In this document: in pieces, positions 1 to 8,347 of the stretch | Layout: the number at the start of each line of letters is the position of its first letter | How positions within the stretch are numbered: position 1 is the first letter of the stretch | Source of the DNA: Alkalicoccobacillus gibsonii | GTDB taxonomy: Bacteria > Bacillota > Bacilli > Bacillales > Bacillaceae_D | Assembly: GCF_016798245.1 (NCBI RefSeq) | Contig: NZ_JAEUZA010000001.1 | Coordinates: 170,221-234,220, forward strand | Direction: 5' to 3' | DNA length: 64,000 bases | Translations under genes and position numbers: made by a program | The notes under the pieces: model-generated | Told to the model about the DNA's origin: nothing | What the model saw: only the letters and a program-made list of their open reading frames with translations | Databases searched by the model: none

Positions 1-1233
1 GAGGTGCAGATTCGTACAGAAGAAATGCACCGTGTAGCAGAATTTGGGGTAGCGGCTCATTGGGCTTACAAAGAAGGTAAGGTGAATTCAAACCATCCAA
101 ATTCGTTTGAAGACAAGCTTACATGGTTCCGTGATGTAATCGAGTCACAGGTTGATACAAATGATGCCCAGGAATTTATGGAATCCATGAAAATGGACTT
201 GTTCTCTGACATGGTCTTTGTGTTTACTCCAAAAGGTGATGTGGTTGAATTACCAAGAGGCTCCGTGCCACTTGATTTTGCGTACCGCATTCATAGTGAG
301 ATTGGCAACCGGTGTATTGGAGCTAAAGTCAATAGTAAGATGGTACCTCTTGATCACCAGTTGAAAACAGGTGATATTGTTGAGGTAATGACCTCTAAGC
401 ATTCATATGGTCCAAGCCAGGATTGGTTAAAAATCACTCAATCTTCTCATGCAAAAAATAAGATTAAGCAGTGGTTTAAGAAGGAAAAACGAGAAGAGAA
501 CGTTCAAAAGGGCCGAGAGATGCTTGAGAAAGAAGTAAAACTTCTTGAGTTTGATCCTAAAGAAGTACTTACAGCAGAGAATATAGCTGAGGCAGCATCT
601 AAATTTAGTTTTGCTGGCGAAGAAGATATGTTTGCTGCAACAGGCTACGGCGGTATTAGTGCAAAACAAATTGTAAATAAGTTAACTGAAAAAGCGCGCA
701 AGAAAAAAGATCAAGAGCAAGAGGATCAAACACTCGACAACGCATTATCTGATATGAAAACTTTTACACCAAAGAAAAAGACAAATTCTGGTGTTCGTGT
801 AAAAGGTGTAGAAAACCTTCTGATTCGCATATCGCGGTGCTGTACGCCTGTCCCGGGTGATAACATTGTTGGTTTTATTACTAAAGGACGTGGGGTTTCT
901 ATTCACCGTGCCGACTGTCCGAATATTCTCTCCGAGGATAAGAGTCGTTTTCTTGATGTAGAATGGGAAGGCTCAGTACATGAGAATAAAGCATATCCAG
1001 TTGATATTGAGATTACCGGTTTTGATCGTAATGGTTTGCTAAATGAAGTCCTGCATACGATGACAGAATCACGTACATCGATTAATGCTGTAACTGGTCG
1101 TTCTGATCCAAAGAATAAAATGGCGACGATTCATATGAGTATCTCCATTCAAAATCTCGGTCATCTGCAAAAGGTAGTAGAGAAAATTAAGCAGTTAAAA
1201 GACATTTATTCTGTAAGACGTATGATGCATTAA
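1..1233 (+). CDS. relA: (p)ppGpp synthetase/hydrolase RelA, 3' part (5' end outside window)
   Basis: This is the C-terminal 410 residues of a long RelA/SpoT homologue, the enzyme that makes and degrades the alarmone (p)ppGpp in the stringent response. The frame is open at base 1, so the hydrolase domain and most of the synthetase domain are missing. What remains starts in the end of the synthetase domain (EVQIRTEEMHRVAEFG). It is followed by a TGS domain (about residues 70-130, with VFTPKGDVVELP), a helical linker, a Cys-containing zinc-finger/RIS segment (SRCCTPVPGDNIVGF, about 280-310) and a terminal ACT domain (about 335-410). These regions read ribosome-bound deacylated tRNA. dtd follows 17 bases after the stop, as in B. 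subtilis. The family call is certain; catalytic residues cannot be checked here. Confidence 0.97.
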   Translation, partial: EVQIRTEEMHRVAEFGVAAHWAYKEGKVNSNHPNSFEDKLTWFRDVIESQVDTNDAQEFMESMKMDLFSDMVFVFTPKGDVVELPRGSVPLDFAYRIHSEIGNRCIGAKVNSKMVPLDHQLKTGDIVEVMTSKHSYGPSQDWLKITQSSHAKNKIKQWFKKEKREENVQKGREMLEKEVKLLEFDPKEVLTAENIAEAASKFSFAGEEDMFAATGYGGISAKQIVNKLTEKARKKKDQEQEDQTLDNALSDMKTFTPKKKTNSGVRVKGVENLLIRISRCCTPVPGDNIVGFITKGRGVSIHRADCPNILSEDKSRFLDVEWEGSVHENKAYPVDIEITGFDRNGLLNEVLHTMTESRTSINAVTGRSDPKNKMATIHMSISIQNLGHLQKVVEKIKQLKDIYSVRRMMH

Positions 1234-1250
1234 GGCAAGAGGTGTAAACA

Positions 1251-1688
1251 TTGAGAATCATTTTACAACGATCAAAGGAAGCAAGTGTAACGATTAATCA
1301 AGAAAAAGTTGGTTCCATTTCTCACGGTCTGGTTCTCTTGGTTGGAATAACTCACGAGGATTCTTTAAAAGAAGTGGACTATCTAGTTGATAAGATTTTG
1401 AACCTTCGTATTTTCGAAGATGAACAAGGAAAGATGAATCACTCCTTGCTCGATACCGGAGGCGCTATTCTGTCAGTATCCCAATTTACATTGTATGGTG
1501 ATACGCGAAAAGGTCGTCGTCCAAGCTTTACAGAAGCAGCAAAGCCTGATGTGGCTAGTGACCTGTATAATTCTTTTAATGAACGTTTTAAAGAAAAAGG
1601 TGTGCAAGTGGAGACAGGTCGCTTTGGTGCAGATATGGATGTTGAATTAATTAATGATGGGCCTGTAACGCTAATTTTAGAAAAATAA
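1251..1688 (+). CDS. dtd: D-aminoacyl-tRNA deacylase
   Basis: Dtd hydrolyses D-aminoacyl-tRNA (and glycyl-tRNA-Ala), clearing mischarged tRNAs in the cytoplasm. The 145-residue product has the normal family length. It carries the two signature motifs, [10 protein letters not shown] near residue 78 and [10 protein letters not shown] at the C-terminus, which supplies the Gly-cisPro chiral filter. Translation starts at TTG, with AGAGGTG about 7 bases upstream and the expected N-terminus MRIILQRS. It lies directly behind relA, presumably in one transcript, and is closed by a hairpin terminator at 1701-1729. Confidence 0.96.
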   Translation: MRIILQRSKEASVTINQEKVGSISHGLVLLVGITHEDSLKEVDYLVDKILNLRIFEDEQGKMNHSLLDTGGAILSVSQFTLYGDTRKGRRPSFTEAAKPDVASDLYNSFNERFKEKGVQVETGRFGADMDVELINDGPVTLILEK

Positions 1689-1700
1689 AAACAAGTATTC

Positions 1701-1729
1701 GGTCGATGGAAAAACCATCGGCCTTTTTT
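1701..1729 (+). terminator. Rho-independent terminator after dtd
   Basis: GGTCGATGG pairs with CCATCGGCC (one G-U pair) around a five-base A loop, followed by six T. It ends the relA-dtd transcript before the LacI gene. Confidence 0.9.
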
Positions 1730-1761
1730 AGGTATCATTTCTTTAAAAAAAGATTGATTTT

Positions 1762-1791
1762 TTGAAATCGACATAATAAACTGTATATGAT
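1762..1791 (+). promoter_or_regulatory. Candidate sigma-A promoter of the LacI-family gene
   Basis: TTGAAA (1762-1767) and TATGAT (1786-1791) are separated by 18 bases. The promoter overlaps the ATG at 1787, so that codon cannot be the normal translation start of the regulator. The last base of the -10 box is the first base of the palindromic operator at 1791-1804. Confidence 0.65.
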
Positions 1792-1804
1792 GTTAGCGCT
1801 TACA
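1791..1804. promoter_or_regulatory. LacI/CcpA-type palindromic operator
   Basis: TGTTAGCGCTTACA is palindromic at 12 of 14 positions with a central CG. It matches the cre pattern TGWNANCGNTNWCA at all defined positions. It lies at the -10/+1 region just ahead of the ribosome-binding site of the LacI gene. This fits autorepression by that LacI protein, or repression by CcpA; sequence alone does not separate them. Confidence 0.7.
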
Positions 1805-1828
1805 TATGAGGGGAGGGGGATTGATTCG

Positions 1829-2821
1829 TTGTCTACGATTAAAGATGTGGCCAAGTTGTCCGGGATATCTAGGTCAACAGTATCTCGTGTCATTAATAAT
1901 CACCCATATGTGAACGAAGAAAAGCGTATCCGTGTTAAGGCTGCGATGAAAGAACTTGGTTATGTTCCGAATTCATCTGCGCAACGGCTAAGAGGCAGTA
2001 AAACAAAAACAATCGCTGTCTTAATTTCCAGGATCGTTAATCCGTTCTTTAGTGGGTTAGTTGATGCGATGGATTCGGTGGCTACAGAAGCAGGCTTTCA
2101 ATTGATTTTATGTAACACAAGAGGAAGCAAAGAAAGAGAAATGACGTATCTAAACTTATTAAGAACAAAACAGGTCGATGGTGTCATATTTGCTTCAATT
2201 GAAAATAATTGGGAAGACATTAAGCCTTATTTGGCTTATGGTCCAATTGTTTTATGTAATGAATATACCGATCAGACGGATATTCCTTCCTTCCGCATTA
2301 ATCATTTTCAAGCAAGCTATGAAGCGACTTTCCATTTTATTAAACAAGGAAAAACAAAAATTGGATTGTGTCGCGGAGATGAAACAATTGGTTCCAATCT
2401 AGGAAGCGATCGTGAAAAAGGTTTTCTTAAGGCGCTTCAAGATCATCAGCTTACGTTTAATAAACAATGGCTGTTTCGAAATGCTACGAATTTTAATGAT
2501 GGACGGCATGTGTTTCGAAAGGTAGAACGAATGTCTGAAAGACCTGATGCTATCTTCACGGGAAGTGATGAAGTGGCTACAGGTATTATTTCAGAGTCGA
2601 GGAACTCGAGCATCCATGTTCCGAATGATTTATCAGTCATTGGGTTTGATGATCAACAAATTGCGGATGTTATTACACCAGGATTAACGACCATTCGTCA
2701 GCCCATTCAAAAAATGGGTGAACAGAGCATGCAGCATATGATTTATATCCTCACAAACCAACTGTCTCTTGTAGGACATACGGAATTGCTAAGAACGGAA
2801 TTGATTGTGCGAGACACATGA
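1829..2821 (+). CDS. LacI-family transcriptional regulator
   Basis: A 330-residue regulator with an N-terminal LacI helix-turn-helix (STIKDVAKLSGISRSTVSRV, residues 2-21), the hinge region ending near residue 60, and a periplasmic-binding-protein-like effector domain. The C-terminal part has the family motifs PDAIFTGSDEVA and DLSVIGFDD. I chose the TTG at 1829 because GAGGGGAGGGGG lies just upstream and the protein then begins MSTIKDVA. A longer reading from ATG 1787 would start inside the promoter. Probable targets are its own gene and the ThuA-like gene 61 bases downstream, since operator-like sites precede both. The effector is unknown, though a sugar or sugar derivative is typical. This gene and the next replace yrvJ/yrzK of B. 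subtilis. Confidence 0.93.
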   Translation: MSTIKDVAKLSGISRSTVSRVINNHPYVNEEKRIRVKAAMKELGYVPNSSAQRLRGSKTKTIAVLISRIVNPFFSGLVDAMDSVATEAGFQLILCNTRGSKEREMTYLNLLRTKQVDGVIFASIENNWEDIKPYLAYGPIVLCNEYTDQTDIPSFRINHFQASYEATFHFIKQGKTKIGLCRGDETIGSNLGSDREKGFLKALQDHQLTFNKQWLFRNATNFNDGRHVFRKVERMSERPDAIFTGSDEVATGIISESRNSSIHVPNDLSVIGFDDQQIADVITPGLTTIRQPIQKMGEQSMQHMIYILTNQLSLVGHTELLRTELIVRDT

Positions 2822-2846
2822 AGTTTTGTGCCTAGCACTGGGCGTA

Positions 2847-2860
2847 TGAGAACGATACCA
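2847..2860. promoter_or_regulatory. Second cre-like site, upstream of the ThuA-like gene
   Basis: TGAGAACGATACCA matches TGWNANCGNTNWCA with one mismatch. It lies between the LacI gene and the ThuA-like gene, 22 bases before the latter's start. It is less symmetric than the site at 1791. Confidence 0.45.
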
Positions 2861-2882
2861 CTTTAAAGGAGTCGATTTAATA

Positions 2883-3602
2883 ATGAAAGTTACAGTCTGG
2901 AATGAAAATCGTCATGAACAAACTAATGAAAAGGTTCAAGAGGTTTATCCAAAGGGCATTCACGTTGCCATTGCGGACTTCCTAACGAAGGCTGGAGTTG
3001 ATACACGAACAGCAACTTTAGATGAACCTGAACATGGTCTTACTGAGGAGGTTCTAGAGCAGACAGATGTGTTAGTGTGGTGGGGACATATTGCCCATCA
3101 TGAGGTCTCTGATGAGATTGTCACACGTGTTCAACAAAGAGTATTAGCTGGTATGGGATTAATTGTTCTCCATTCAGGACATTTCTCTAAAATTTTCAAA
3201 ACGCTGATGGGAACCTCTTGTGATTTAAAGTGGAGGGAAGCAAATGAAAAGGAAAGATTATGGGTTGTACAACCGAATCATCCAATTGCAGATGGAGTAG
3301 GTGAGTACATTGAGCTTGAAAAGGAAGAGATGTATGGTGAGCACTTTGATATTCCGTCTCCAGATGAGCTGGTGTTTGTAAGCTGGTTTCAAGGTGGAGA
3401 GGTATTTAGAAGTGGCTGCACGTTCCACCGTGGAATGGGTAAAATCTTTTATTTCCGACCTGGTCATGAAACCTATCCAACCTACTATAACAAGGATATT
3501 CAACAAGTCATTATAAATGCTGTAAAATGGGCGGAGCCATCTAATCGCACCAAGCCTGTTTACGGAAATGCGCAGCCACTTGAGGACGTTCCTGGAGAAT
3601 AA
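2883..3602 (+). CDS. ThuA-like protein (class I glutamine amidotransferase-like fold)
   Basis: A 239-residue ThuA-family protein. The sequence shows the family pattern [12 protein letters not shown] at the N-terminus, [15 protein letters not shown] near residues 60-75, [14 protein letters not shown] near 95-110 and a C-terminal [12 protein letters not shown]. ThuA proteins have a flavodoxin-like/GATase1-like fold and are linked to trehalose and related disaccharide metabolism in rhizobia. The reaction is not well established, so no substrate is assigned here. AAAGGAG lies 11 bases before the ATG. The adjacent LacI gene and its operators suggest a small sugar-responsive unit, but no transporter or oxidoreductase accompanies it. 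Confidence 0.88.
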   Translation: MKVTVWNENRHEQTNEKVQEVYPKGIHVAIADFLTKAGVDTRTATLDEPEHGLTEEVLEQTDVLVWWGHIAHHEVSDEIVTRVQQRVLAGMGLIVLHSGHFSKIFKTLMGTSCDLKWREANEKERLWVVQPNHPIADGVGEYIELEKEEMYGEHFDIPSPDELVFVSWFQGGEVFRSGCTFHRGMGKIFYFRPGHETYPTYYNKDIQQVIINAVKWAEPSNRTKPVYGNAQPLEDVPGE

Positions 3603-3673
3603 TTCAAGGAACATGTTTAATGAGCGCCTAAACTGGTAACCCTACTATTATCATTTGTTAGGGAGCTGAGTGT

Positions 3674-3853
3674 ATGCGCACAAACGGCAAGTTATCACAG
3701 TTCTTTGAAGTAAGCAATCATCCTATTTTTACTGTTTCGGATCTGACTCATACAGAGGAATCAGGTTATGTATCAGGCCGCTGTCAAACCGAATTTGGCT
3801 ACAATCATAATGAAAAAAATCTTGCAAAGATTGATCGGATCATTATTAAGTAG
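3674..3853 (+). CDS. Possible 59-residue small protein of unknown function
   Basis: An open frame starts at ATG 3674 with GGGAGCTGAG upstream and ends at TAG 3853, directly against the hisS -35 box. The product begins MRTNGKLSQFFEVSNHP and ends in a basic stretch, KIDRIIIK. It has no signal peptide or membrane segment, and I recognise no family. It could be the last gene of the LacI-ThuA unit, the remains of a larger gene, or chance. The plausible ribosome-binding site is the main support. Confidence 0.35.
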   Translation: MRTNGKLSQFFEVSNHPIFTVSDLTHTEESGYVSGRCQTEFGYNHNEKNLAKIDRIIIK

Positions 3854-3882
3854 TTGACAGCCTGACTATTCATTCGTATGAT
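3854..3882 (+). promoter_or_regulatory. Sigma-A promoter of the hisS-aspS operon
   Basis: Perfect TTGACA (3854-3859), a 17-base spacer and TATGAT (3877-3882). Transcription should start near 3889, giving a leader of about 300 bases before hisS. Confidence 0.9.
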
Positions 3883-3888
3883 AGATAG

Positions 3889-4180
3889 CATTAGTAATTC
3901 TATATGAGTCCGATGAAAAGGCAGAGTAATTAAGAACAACAGATATCCAGAGAAGAGTGGCCAAGGCTGTAAGCCCTCCTGTCTGTCTTAATGAACGAAC
4001 ACCTTAGAGGAGCTTTCTGAACGGTCCATGTGACTGAGTAGGAATAGCCGTTTAGCAGACGATACCTGCTTTCAAGCGAAGACAAAGTGGAATACATTTG
4101 TCTTAACTAGGGTGGCACCACGGGAATCTAACTCTCGTCCCTGATGAATGCATGCATTCATCAGGGACGAGAGTTTTTTA
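3889..4180 (+). ncRNA. T-box riboswitch (tRNA-sensing leader) of hisS-aspS
   Basis: The leader has the invariant T-box sequence AGGGTGGCACCACGGG (4109-4124) and a Stem I closed by ATTAAGA (3929-3935) with TCTTAAT (3986-3992). The distal loop has the usual GGCTGTAAG. It ends in a terminator formed by a perfect 23-base inverted repeat (4130-4152/4153-4175) followed by T residues. The helix below the specifier loop pairs AAGG (3918-3921) with CCTT (4002-4005). Counting back from it as in the alaS leader, the specifier is AAC (3998-4000) followed by A; CAC (4000-4002) overlaps it. The base that contacts the tRNA discriminator is C4116, which fits G73 tRNAs (Asn, Asp) and not C73 tRNA-His. Uncharged tRNA would favour the antiterminator and expression of both synthetases. 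Confidence 0.93.
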
Positions 4181-4206
4181 TTTGAAAAAAGCAGGGGGAG
4201 AAAAGG

Positions 4207-5493
4207 ATGAACATACAAATTCCACGCGGAACCCAGGATATTTTGCCTGGTGAAAGTGAGATTTGGCAATTCATTGAAGCGAAAGCACAGGAAGTGTGCC
4301 GTCGCTATAATTTTAGAGAAATTAGAACTCCAATCTTTGAACATACAGAAGTGTTTACTCGTACCGTAGGAGATACAACAGATATCGTTCAAAAAGAAAT
4401 GTACACATTTAAGGATCGCGGTGATCGGGATTTAACGTTACGACCAGAAGGAACAGCATCTGTTGCCAGGTCATACGTACAGCACAAATTATTTGGGCAA
4501 GCTGCTCAGCCAACTAAGCTGTTCTATCATGGACCGATGTTCAGATACGAGCGTCCACAATCAGGTAGAATGCGTCAGTTTGTGCAATTTGGTGTAGAAG
4601 CGATGGGTAGTGCTGACCCAGCAATTGATGCCGAAGTGCTAGCACTCGTAATGGATATTTATAAAGAGGTAGGAATCACAAATACAAAGCTTGTGTTGAA
4701 TAGCTTAGGTGACAAAGAAAGTCGGGAGGCGCACCGTCAAGCGTTAATCAATCACTTTAAGCCAAGCATTCATGAGTTTTGTGGTGATTGTCAGATGCGA
4801 CTAGAGAAAAATCCTCTACGTATTCTTGATTGTAAAAAAGACCGTGAGCACCCATTAATGAGTACAGCTCCTTCCATCTTAGATTATTTAAACGAAGAAT
4901 CACGTGCTTATTTTGAACAAGTGAAGGCTCACCTTGATCGGATTGGACTTCCTTATGTTATTGATCCAACTCTTGTGCGCGGGCTCGATTATTACTACCA
5001 TACAGCATTTGAAGTAATGGCTGAGGGAGAGGGCTTTGGTGCCATTACAACCTTATGTGGTGGTGGTCGCTATGATGGCTTAGTTCAAGAATTAGGAGGA
5101 CCAAGTACACCTGGTATTGGGTTTGCCTTTAGTATTGAACGTCTAATTATGGCTCTTAAAGCAGAGAACCTAGTCAGTGTGGAGGAGCCTTCTATCGATT
5201 GTTATCTTGTTGCGTTAGGTGAGGAAGCAAAATCAGCCTCAGTCGAGTTACTATATAAGCTCAGACAAGCTGGCATCGTAGCAGACAAGGATTATCTTGA
5301 TAAGAAAATGAAAGGTCAGTTTAAAGCGGCTGATCGTTTAAATGCTAAGTTTACTGCTGTGTTAGGTGAAAACGAATTAAATGAAAACCGTATCGAAGTG
5401 AAAAACATGGAGACCGGTGAACAAGTGTCACAGCCACTAGCTGAATTCGTTGACTATATAAAGAGAGAACTTAAAGGAGGCCAAGCAGGATGA
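4207..5493 (+). CDS. hisS: Histidyl-tRNA synthetase
   Basis: HisRS charges tRNA-His with histidine using ATP. The 428-residue protein is a standard class II enzyme. The N-terminus is [16 protein letters not shown]. Motif 2 is [14 protein letters not shown] with the following QFGVE, the histidine-binding motif is [14 protein letters not shown], and motif 3 is [11 protein letters not shown]. An anticodon-binding domain occupies about residues 330-420. A GGGGGAG site precedes the ATG, and expression depends on the T-box upstream. The stop overlaps the aspS start by four bases (ATGA), so the two are translationally coupled. Confidence 0.98.
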   Translation: MNIQIPRGTQDILPGESEIWQFIEAKAQEVCRRYNFREIRTPIFEHTEVFTRTVGDTTDIVQKEMYTFKDRGDRDLTLRPEGTASVARSYVQHKLFGQAAQPTKLFYHGPMFRYERPQSGRMRQFVQFGVEAMGSADPAIDAEVLALVMDIYKEVGITNTKLVLNSLGDKESREAHRQALINHFKPSIHEFCGDCQMRLEKNPLRILDCKKDREHPLMSTAPSILDYLNEESRAYFEQVKAHLDRIGLPYVIDPTLVRGLDYYYHTAFEVMAEGEGFGAITTLCGGGRYDGLVQELGGPSTPGIGFAFSIERLIMALKAENLVSVEEPSIDCYLVALGEEAKSASVELLYKLRQAGIVADKDYLDKKMKGQFKAADRLNAKFTAVLGENELNENRIEVKNMETGEQVSQPLAEFVDYIKRELKGGQAG

Positions 5494-7280
5494 GTGGAAG
5501 AACGCATCAATGCGGAGAATTAACTGCACAGCATGAAGGAGCAAAGGTTGAATTAAAAGGGTGGGTACAACGTCGCCGTGATTTAGGACAAGTTATTTTC
5601 CTTGATGTACGTGACCGTTCAGGTATTGTTCAGGTTGTGTTCAGCCCAGAGATTAATCAAGAAGCTCTGGCAATCGCTGAGAAAATTAGAAATGAATATG
5701 TGGTTTCTGTAACTGGGACCGTTGTAAAACGTAATGAAAAAACCATTAATGATAAATTAGCAACAGGTGAAATTGAAGTACATGTATCTGAGATTGAGAT
5801 CTTAAATGCATCTAAATCGTTACCGTTTCAGATTGAAGCTGACACGGATGCATCAGAGGATGTTCGCTTAAAATATCGTTATTTAGATTTACGTCGTCCT
5901 GATATGCAAGATGTGTTTAAATTACGTCATCAAACAACAAAGTTTATTCGTAACTTCTTAGATGAGCAAACATTCTATGAGATCGAGACGCCAATGCTTA
6001 CAAAGAGTACACCAGAGGGAGCGCGTGACTACTTAGTTCCAAGCCGTGTTCATCATGGTAGCTTCTACGCGTTGCCACAATCTCCACAGATCTTTAAGCA
6101 GCTTTTAATGGTTTCTGGATTTGAGCGCTATTATCAAATTGTACGTTGTTTCCGTGATGAAGACTTACGTGCAGATCGTCAGCCGGAGTTTACGCAAGTA
6201 GACATTGAGACTTCATTCATGAGTACGGAAGAACTAATCAAAATGATGGAAGATATGATGTCAAGTCTTCTTAAAAAAGTAAAGGGTGTTGATGTTCCTA
6301 CGCCATTTAAACGCATTTCTTACGATGATGCGATGAACCGTTATGGATCCGATAAACCTGACACACGTTTTGGGATGGAGTTAATCGACTTAAATGAAGT
6401 AGCAAAATCAACTGAATTTAAGGTTTTCCAAAATGCGCTTAACACTGGCGGCATGGTGAAGGGTCTGAACTTAAAAGGTGGCGCCACAAAGCTATCTCGT
6501 AAAGAAATTGATGCTTTAGGAGAATTTGTGAAGCCTTACGGAGCCAAAGGACTTGCTTGGTTAAAGGTTGAGGCTGATGGGTTAAAAGGACCAATTGCTA
6601 AATTCTTTGACGAAGAGGGAGCGACAGCCCTTCAATCAGCTCTTGATGCAGAAGCAGGAGACTTACTATTCTTCGGAGCAGATAAAGCAAGTGTTGTTCA
6701 AAATAGTCTTGGAGCTCTTCGTATGAAGTTCGGCAAAGAATTTGATTTAATCGATCAGAATGCGTTTAACTTCTTATGGGTCATGAACTTCCCACTGCTT
6801 GAGTACGATGAAGATGCTCATCGCTTTGTTGCTGCTCATCATCCGTTCACAAGTCCATTAAAAGAAGATCTGCATCTTCTTGAAACGGAGCCTGAAAATG
6901 TCCGTGCTGAAGCCTATGACCTTGTATTAAATGGATACGAGCTAGGTGGAGGGTCTCAACGTATTTACAAGCGTGATGTTCAGGAAAAAATGTTTAAGGC
7001 GCTTGGGTTTACAGAGGAAGCTGCACGTGAGGAATTTGGTTTCTTAATGGAAGCATTTGAGTACGGTACACCTCCACATGGAGGAATTGCACTTGGGCTT
7101 GACCGTATGGTAATGCTGCTTGCAGGTAAGAGCAATCTACGTGATACCATTGCTTTCCCAAAAACAGCCAGCGCAAGCGATCTACTAACAAACGCTCCAT
7201 CTGAAGTAAGTGTAGAACAATTAATTGACTTAAACTTATCTGTCATCGGTAAGAAACGGACAGAAGAAGTGAAGCTGTAA
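5490..7280 (+). CDS. aspS: Aspartyl-tRNA synthetase
   Basis: A 596-residue bacterial-type AspRS. It has an N-terminal OB-fold anticodon domain ([14 protein letters not shown], about residues 22-35) and a class II catalytic core. Motif 2 is [18 protein letters not shown] near 220, the bacterial GAD insertion domain follows, and motif 3 is [16 protein letters not shown] near 535. In the OB-fold the position that tends to be His in enzymes that also aspartylate tRNA-Asn is Leu here (RRRDLG), which suggests a tRNA-Asp-specific enzyme; this is inference. It overlaps hisS by ATGA and is followed by repeat copy 1. Confidence 0.98.
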   Translation: MSGRTHQCGELTAQHEGAKVELKGWVQRRRDLGQVIFLDVRDRSGIVQVVFSPEINQEALAIAEKIRNEYVVSVTGTVVKRNEKTINDKLATGEIEVHVSEIEILNASKSLPFQIEADTDASEDVRLKYRYLDLRRPDMQDVFKLRHQTTKFIRNFLDEQTFYEIETPMLTKSTPEGARDYLVPSRVHHGSFYALPQSPQIFKQLLMVSGFERYYQIVRCFRDEDLRADRQPEFTQVDIETSFMSTEELIKMMEDMMSSLLKKVKGVDVPTPFKRISYDDAMNRYGSDKPDTRFGMELIDLNEVAKSTEFKVFQNALNTGGMVKGLNLKGGATKLSRKEIDALGEFVKPYGAKGLAWLKVEADGLKGPIAKFFDEEGATALQSALDAEAGDLLFFGADKASVVQNSLGALRMKFGKEFDLIDQNAFNFLWVMNFPLLEYDEDAHRFVAAHHPFTSPLKEDLHLLETEPENVRAEAYDLVLNGYELGGGSQRIYKRDVQEKMFKALGFTEEAAREEFGFLMEAFEYGTPPHGGIALGLDRMVMLLAGKSNLRDTIAFPKTASASDLLTNAPSEVSVEQLIDLNLSVIGKKRTEEVKL

Positions 7281-7281
7281 A

Positions 7282-7577
7282 ATGTGACAAAAAAGGAACG
7301 AGGTCTGGACATTATATTAATGTAGCGAGTAAAACACGAAGGTAGCATCAAATCCGCTACAGGAGAATCCCTCGCTTTCCACGGGAACGGCCTCAGCCCC
7401 TTTCGCGGGAAAAGCGCCGCTAAAGTGTCTTCACCGCGTTCTGTTCCGTTGGAGTCTCGGGTTCTCCCCCCGCTTGTTCAAATAAAATTACGAAAGGCGA
7501 ATGATGCTGAAATCGAATCATTCGCCTTTTCAAATTGATTTTTAGTTATGTCCCAGCCTCGTTCTTTTTTGTTACAT
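7282..7577. repeat. Structured interspersed repeat, copy 1
   Basis: A 296-base element is bounded by roughly 31-base imperfect inverted arms (7282-7312 and 7548-7577; the arms contain AACGAGG and its complement). Inside, GGAGAATCCC (7362-7371) can pair with GGGTTCTCC (7459-7467), enclosing a GC-rich segment (CGGCCTCAGCCCC). Near the 3' side, AAAGGCGAATGAT (7493-7505) pairs with ATCATTCGCCTTT (7517-7529) as a bidirectional terminator-like hairpin. A second copy with the same order of parts lies at 41192-41433. No open frame of substance is inside. It fills the gap between the aspS stop and the convergent gene, whose stop codon falls in the right arm. It resembles GC-rich intergenic repeats common in Bacillaceae. 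Confidence 0.8.
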
Positions 7578-7877
7578 ATTGTACTTAGTTGATGGCATGA
7601 GCACTTTAAATTCTTTAATTAAGTCCGTCGGTTCTGTCTTAATATAATATGTTCGAATCCCGCCAGTTGTGTGGAGGTAAAGGAATCCCATCTTATTATC
7701 TCGTTCATCCAAACGATACGAGATATCAAGAACATGTTTAATAGGGTAGCTTGCGTCCTTTACTTCAATCCGATCTTCATACAAAAGTAAGTCAAAGGAA
7801 GTCTCGACCGTACGTTTTTCAATCCAACCAATCTCTTGTTTCACTTCAACACATCGATGTATAGCAAGTGGTTCCAT
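7572..7877 (-). CDS. Small conserved-looking protein of unknown function (101 aa)
   Basis: A 101-residue soluble protein, beginning MEPLAIHRCVEVKQEIGW. It consists of alternating short hydrophobic/charged stretches (FDLLLYEDRIEVKDASYPI; MGFLYLHTTGGIRTYY) that look like successive beta strands with a terminal helix. This resembles a small PH-like beta barrel, but no family is assigned. The start is supported by GGAGG seven bases upstream of the ATG. It is a single gene on the minus strand, convergent with aspS, and its stop codon lies in the arm of the repeat element. No signal peptide or membrane segment is visible. Confidence 0.75.
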   Translation of the reverse strand: MEPLAIHRCVEVKQEIGWIEKRTVETSFDLLLYEDRIEVKDASYPIKHVLDISYRLDERDNKMGFLYLHTTGGIRTYYIKTEPTDLIKEFKVLMPSTKYNM

Positions 7878-7968
7878 GGCGTTCCTCCATACAGTTTATC
7901 GTCTTATAGGTATCATACCTTATTTACGAATTGAACTAAACTAATCGAGTTTAAGGTATGCTTATTGA

Positions 7969-7997
7969 TTGCGTGAGTGATGCTTTCGTGATATACT
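7969..7997 (+). promoter_or_regulatory. Promoter of 6S RNA
   Basis: TTGCGT (7969-7974), 17 bases, then TATACT (7992-7997) preceded by TG (extended -10). The predicted start is about 8004, at the 5' arm of the 6S closing stem. Confidence 0.7.
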
Positions 7998-8003
7998 CAT
8001 TTC

Positions 8004-8203
8004 AACAAAAACATAATCCTGAGATGTTCGTATTCTCTTGTTCTTTTTTGAGCCAACACTTTTTGATAGGGAGCCTGCTCGTTAGTTGTAGGATTACAAG
8101 CCTTGTAAGATGAGAGGACGTAAAAATATAACTACATGGCACCCACCTGCTTCGCAGGTTCAAAAACCATAGACTTACGGCATATTCGGGATTTATGTTT
8201 TCT
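8004..8203 (+). ncRNA. ssrSA: 6S RNA (SsrS/BsrA type)
   Basis: 6S RNA binds sigma-A RNA polymerase by mimicking an open promoter and tunes transcription in stationary phase. The first bases, AAAACATAATCCTGA (8008-8022), pair with TCGGGATTTATGTTTT near 8186-8201, closing a roughly 195-base RNA, the usual size. The 5' strand continues with the 6S-1-like TGTTCGTA...CTTGTTCTTTTTTGAGCC, and the 3' strand carries the small hairpin ACCTGCTTCGCAGGT near 8147-8161. B. subtilis encodes its 6S-1 RNA at this same place, between aspS and tcdA (yrvM). The call rests on position, size and terminal pairing; a covariance search would settle it. Confidence 0.8.
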
Positions 8204-8223
8204 ATATGATTTTGTACTTGGTT

Positions 8224-8248
8224 ACGCCCTTTCTAGAGGCGTTTTTTT
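8224..8248 (+). terminator. Terminator after 6S RNA
   Basis: ACGCC (8224-8228) pairs with GGCGT (8238-8242), followed by seven T. Confidence 0.75.
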
Positions 8249-8347
8249 AGTTGTCTTTAAATTGGATTTACCTAAAGAAAAGCTCATGATATAGTTATTC
8301 GAGGATAATATACTTAAATGTTGTGTAAGGAGAAAGGGGCAATACGC

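Noticed and set aside
1787-1828. ATG 1787 as start of the LacI regulator
   Set aside because: It lies in the -10 box and operator; the TTG at 1829 has a strong ribosome-binding site and gives the conserved N-terminus.
7282-7577. Treating the repeat as a CRISPR array or insertion sequence
   Set aside because: There are no regularly spaced direct repeats and no transposase frame; it is a single non-coding unit with inverted arms.
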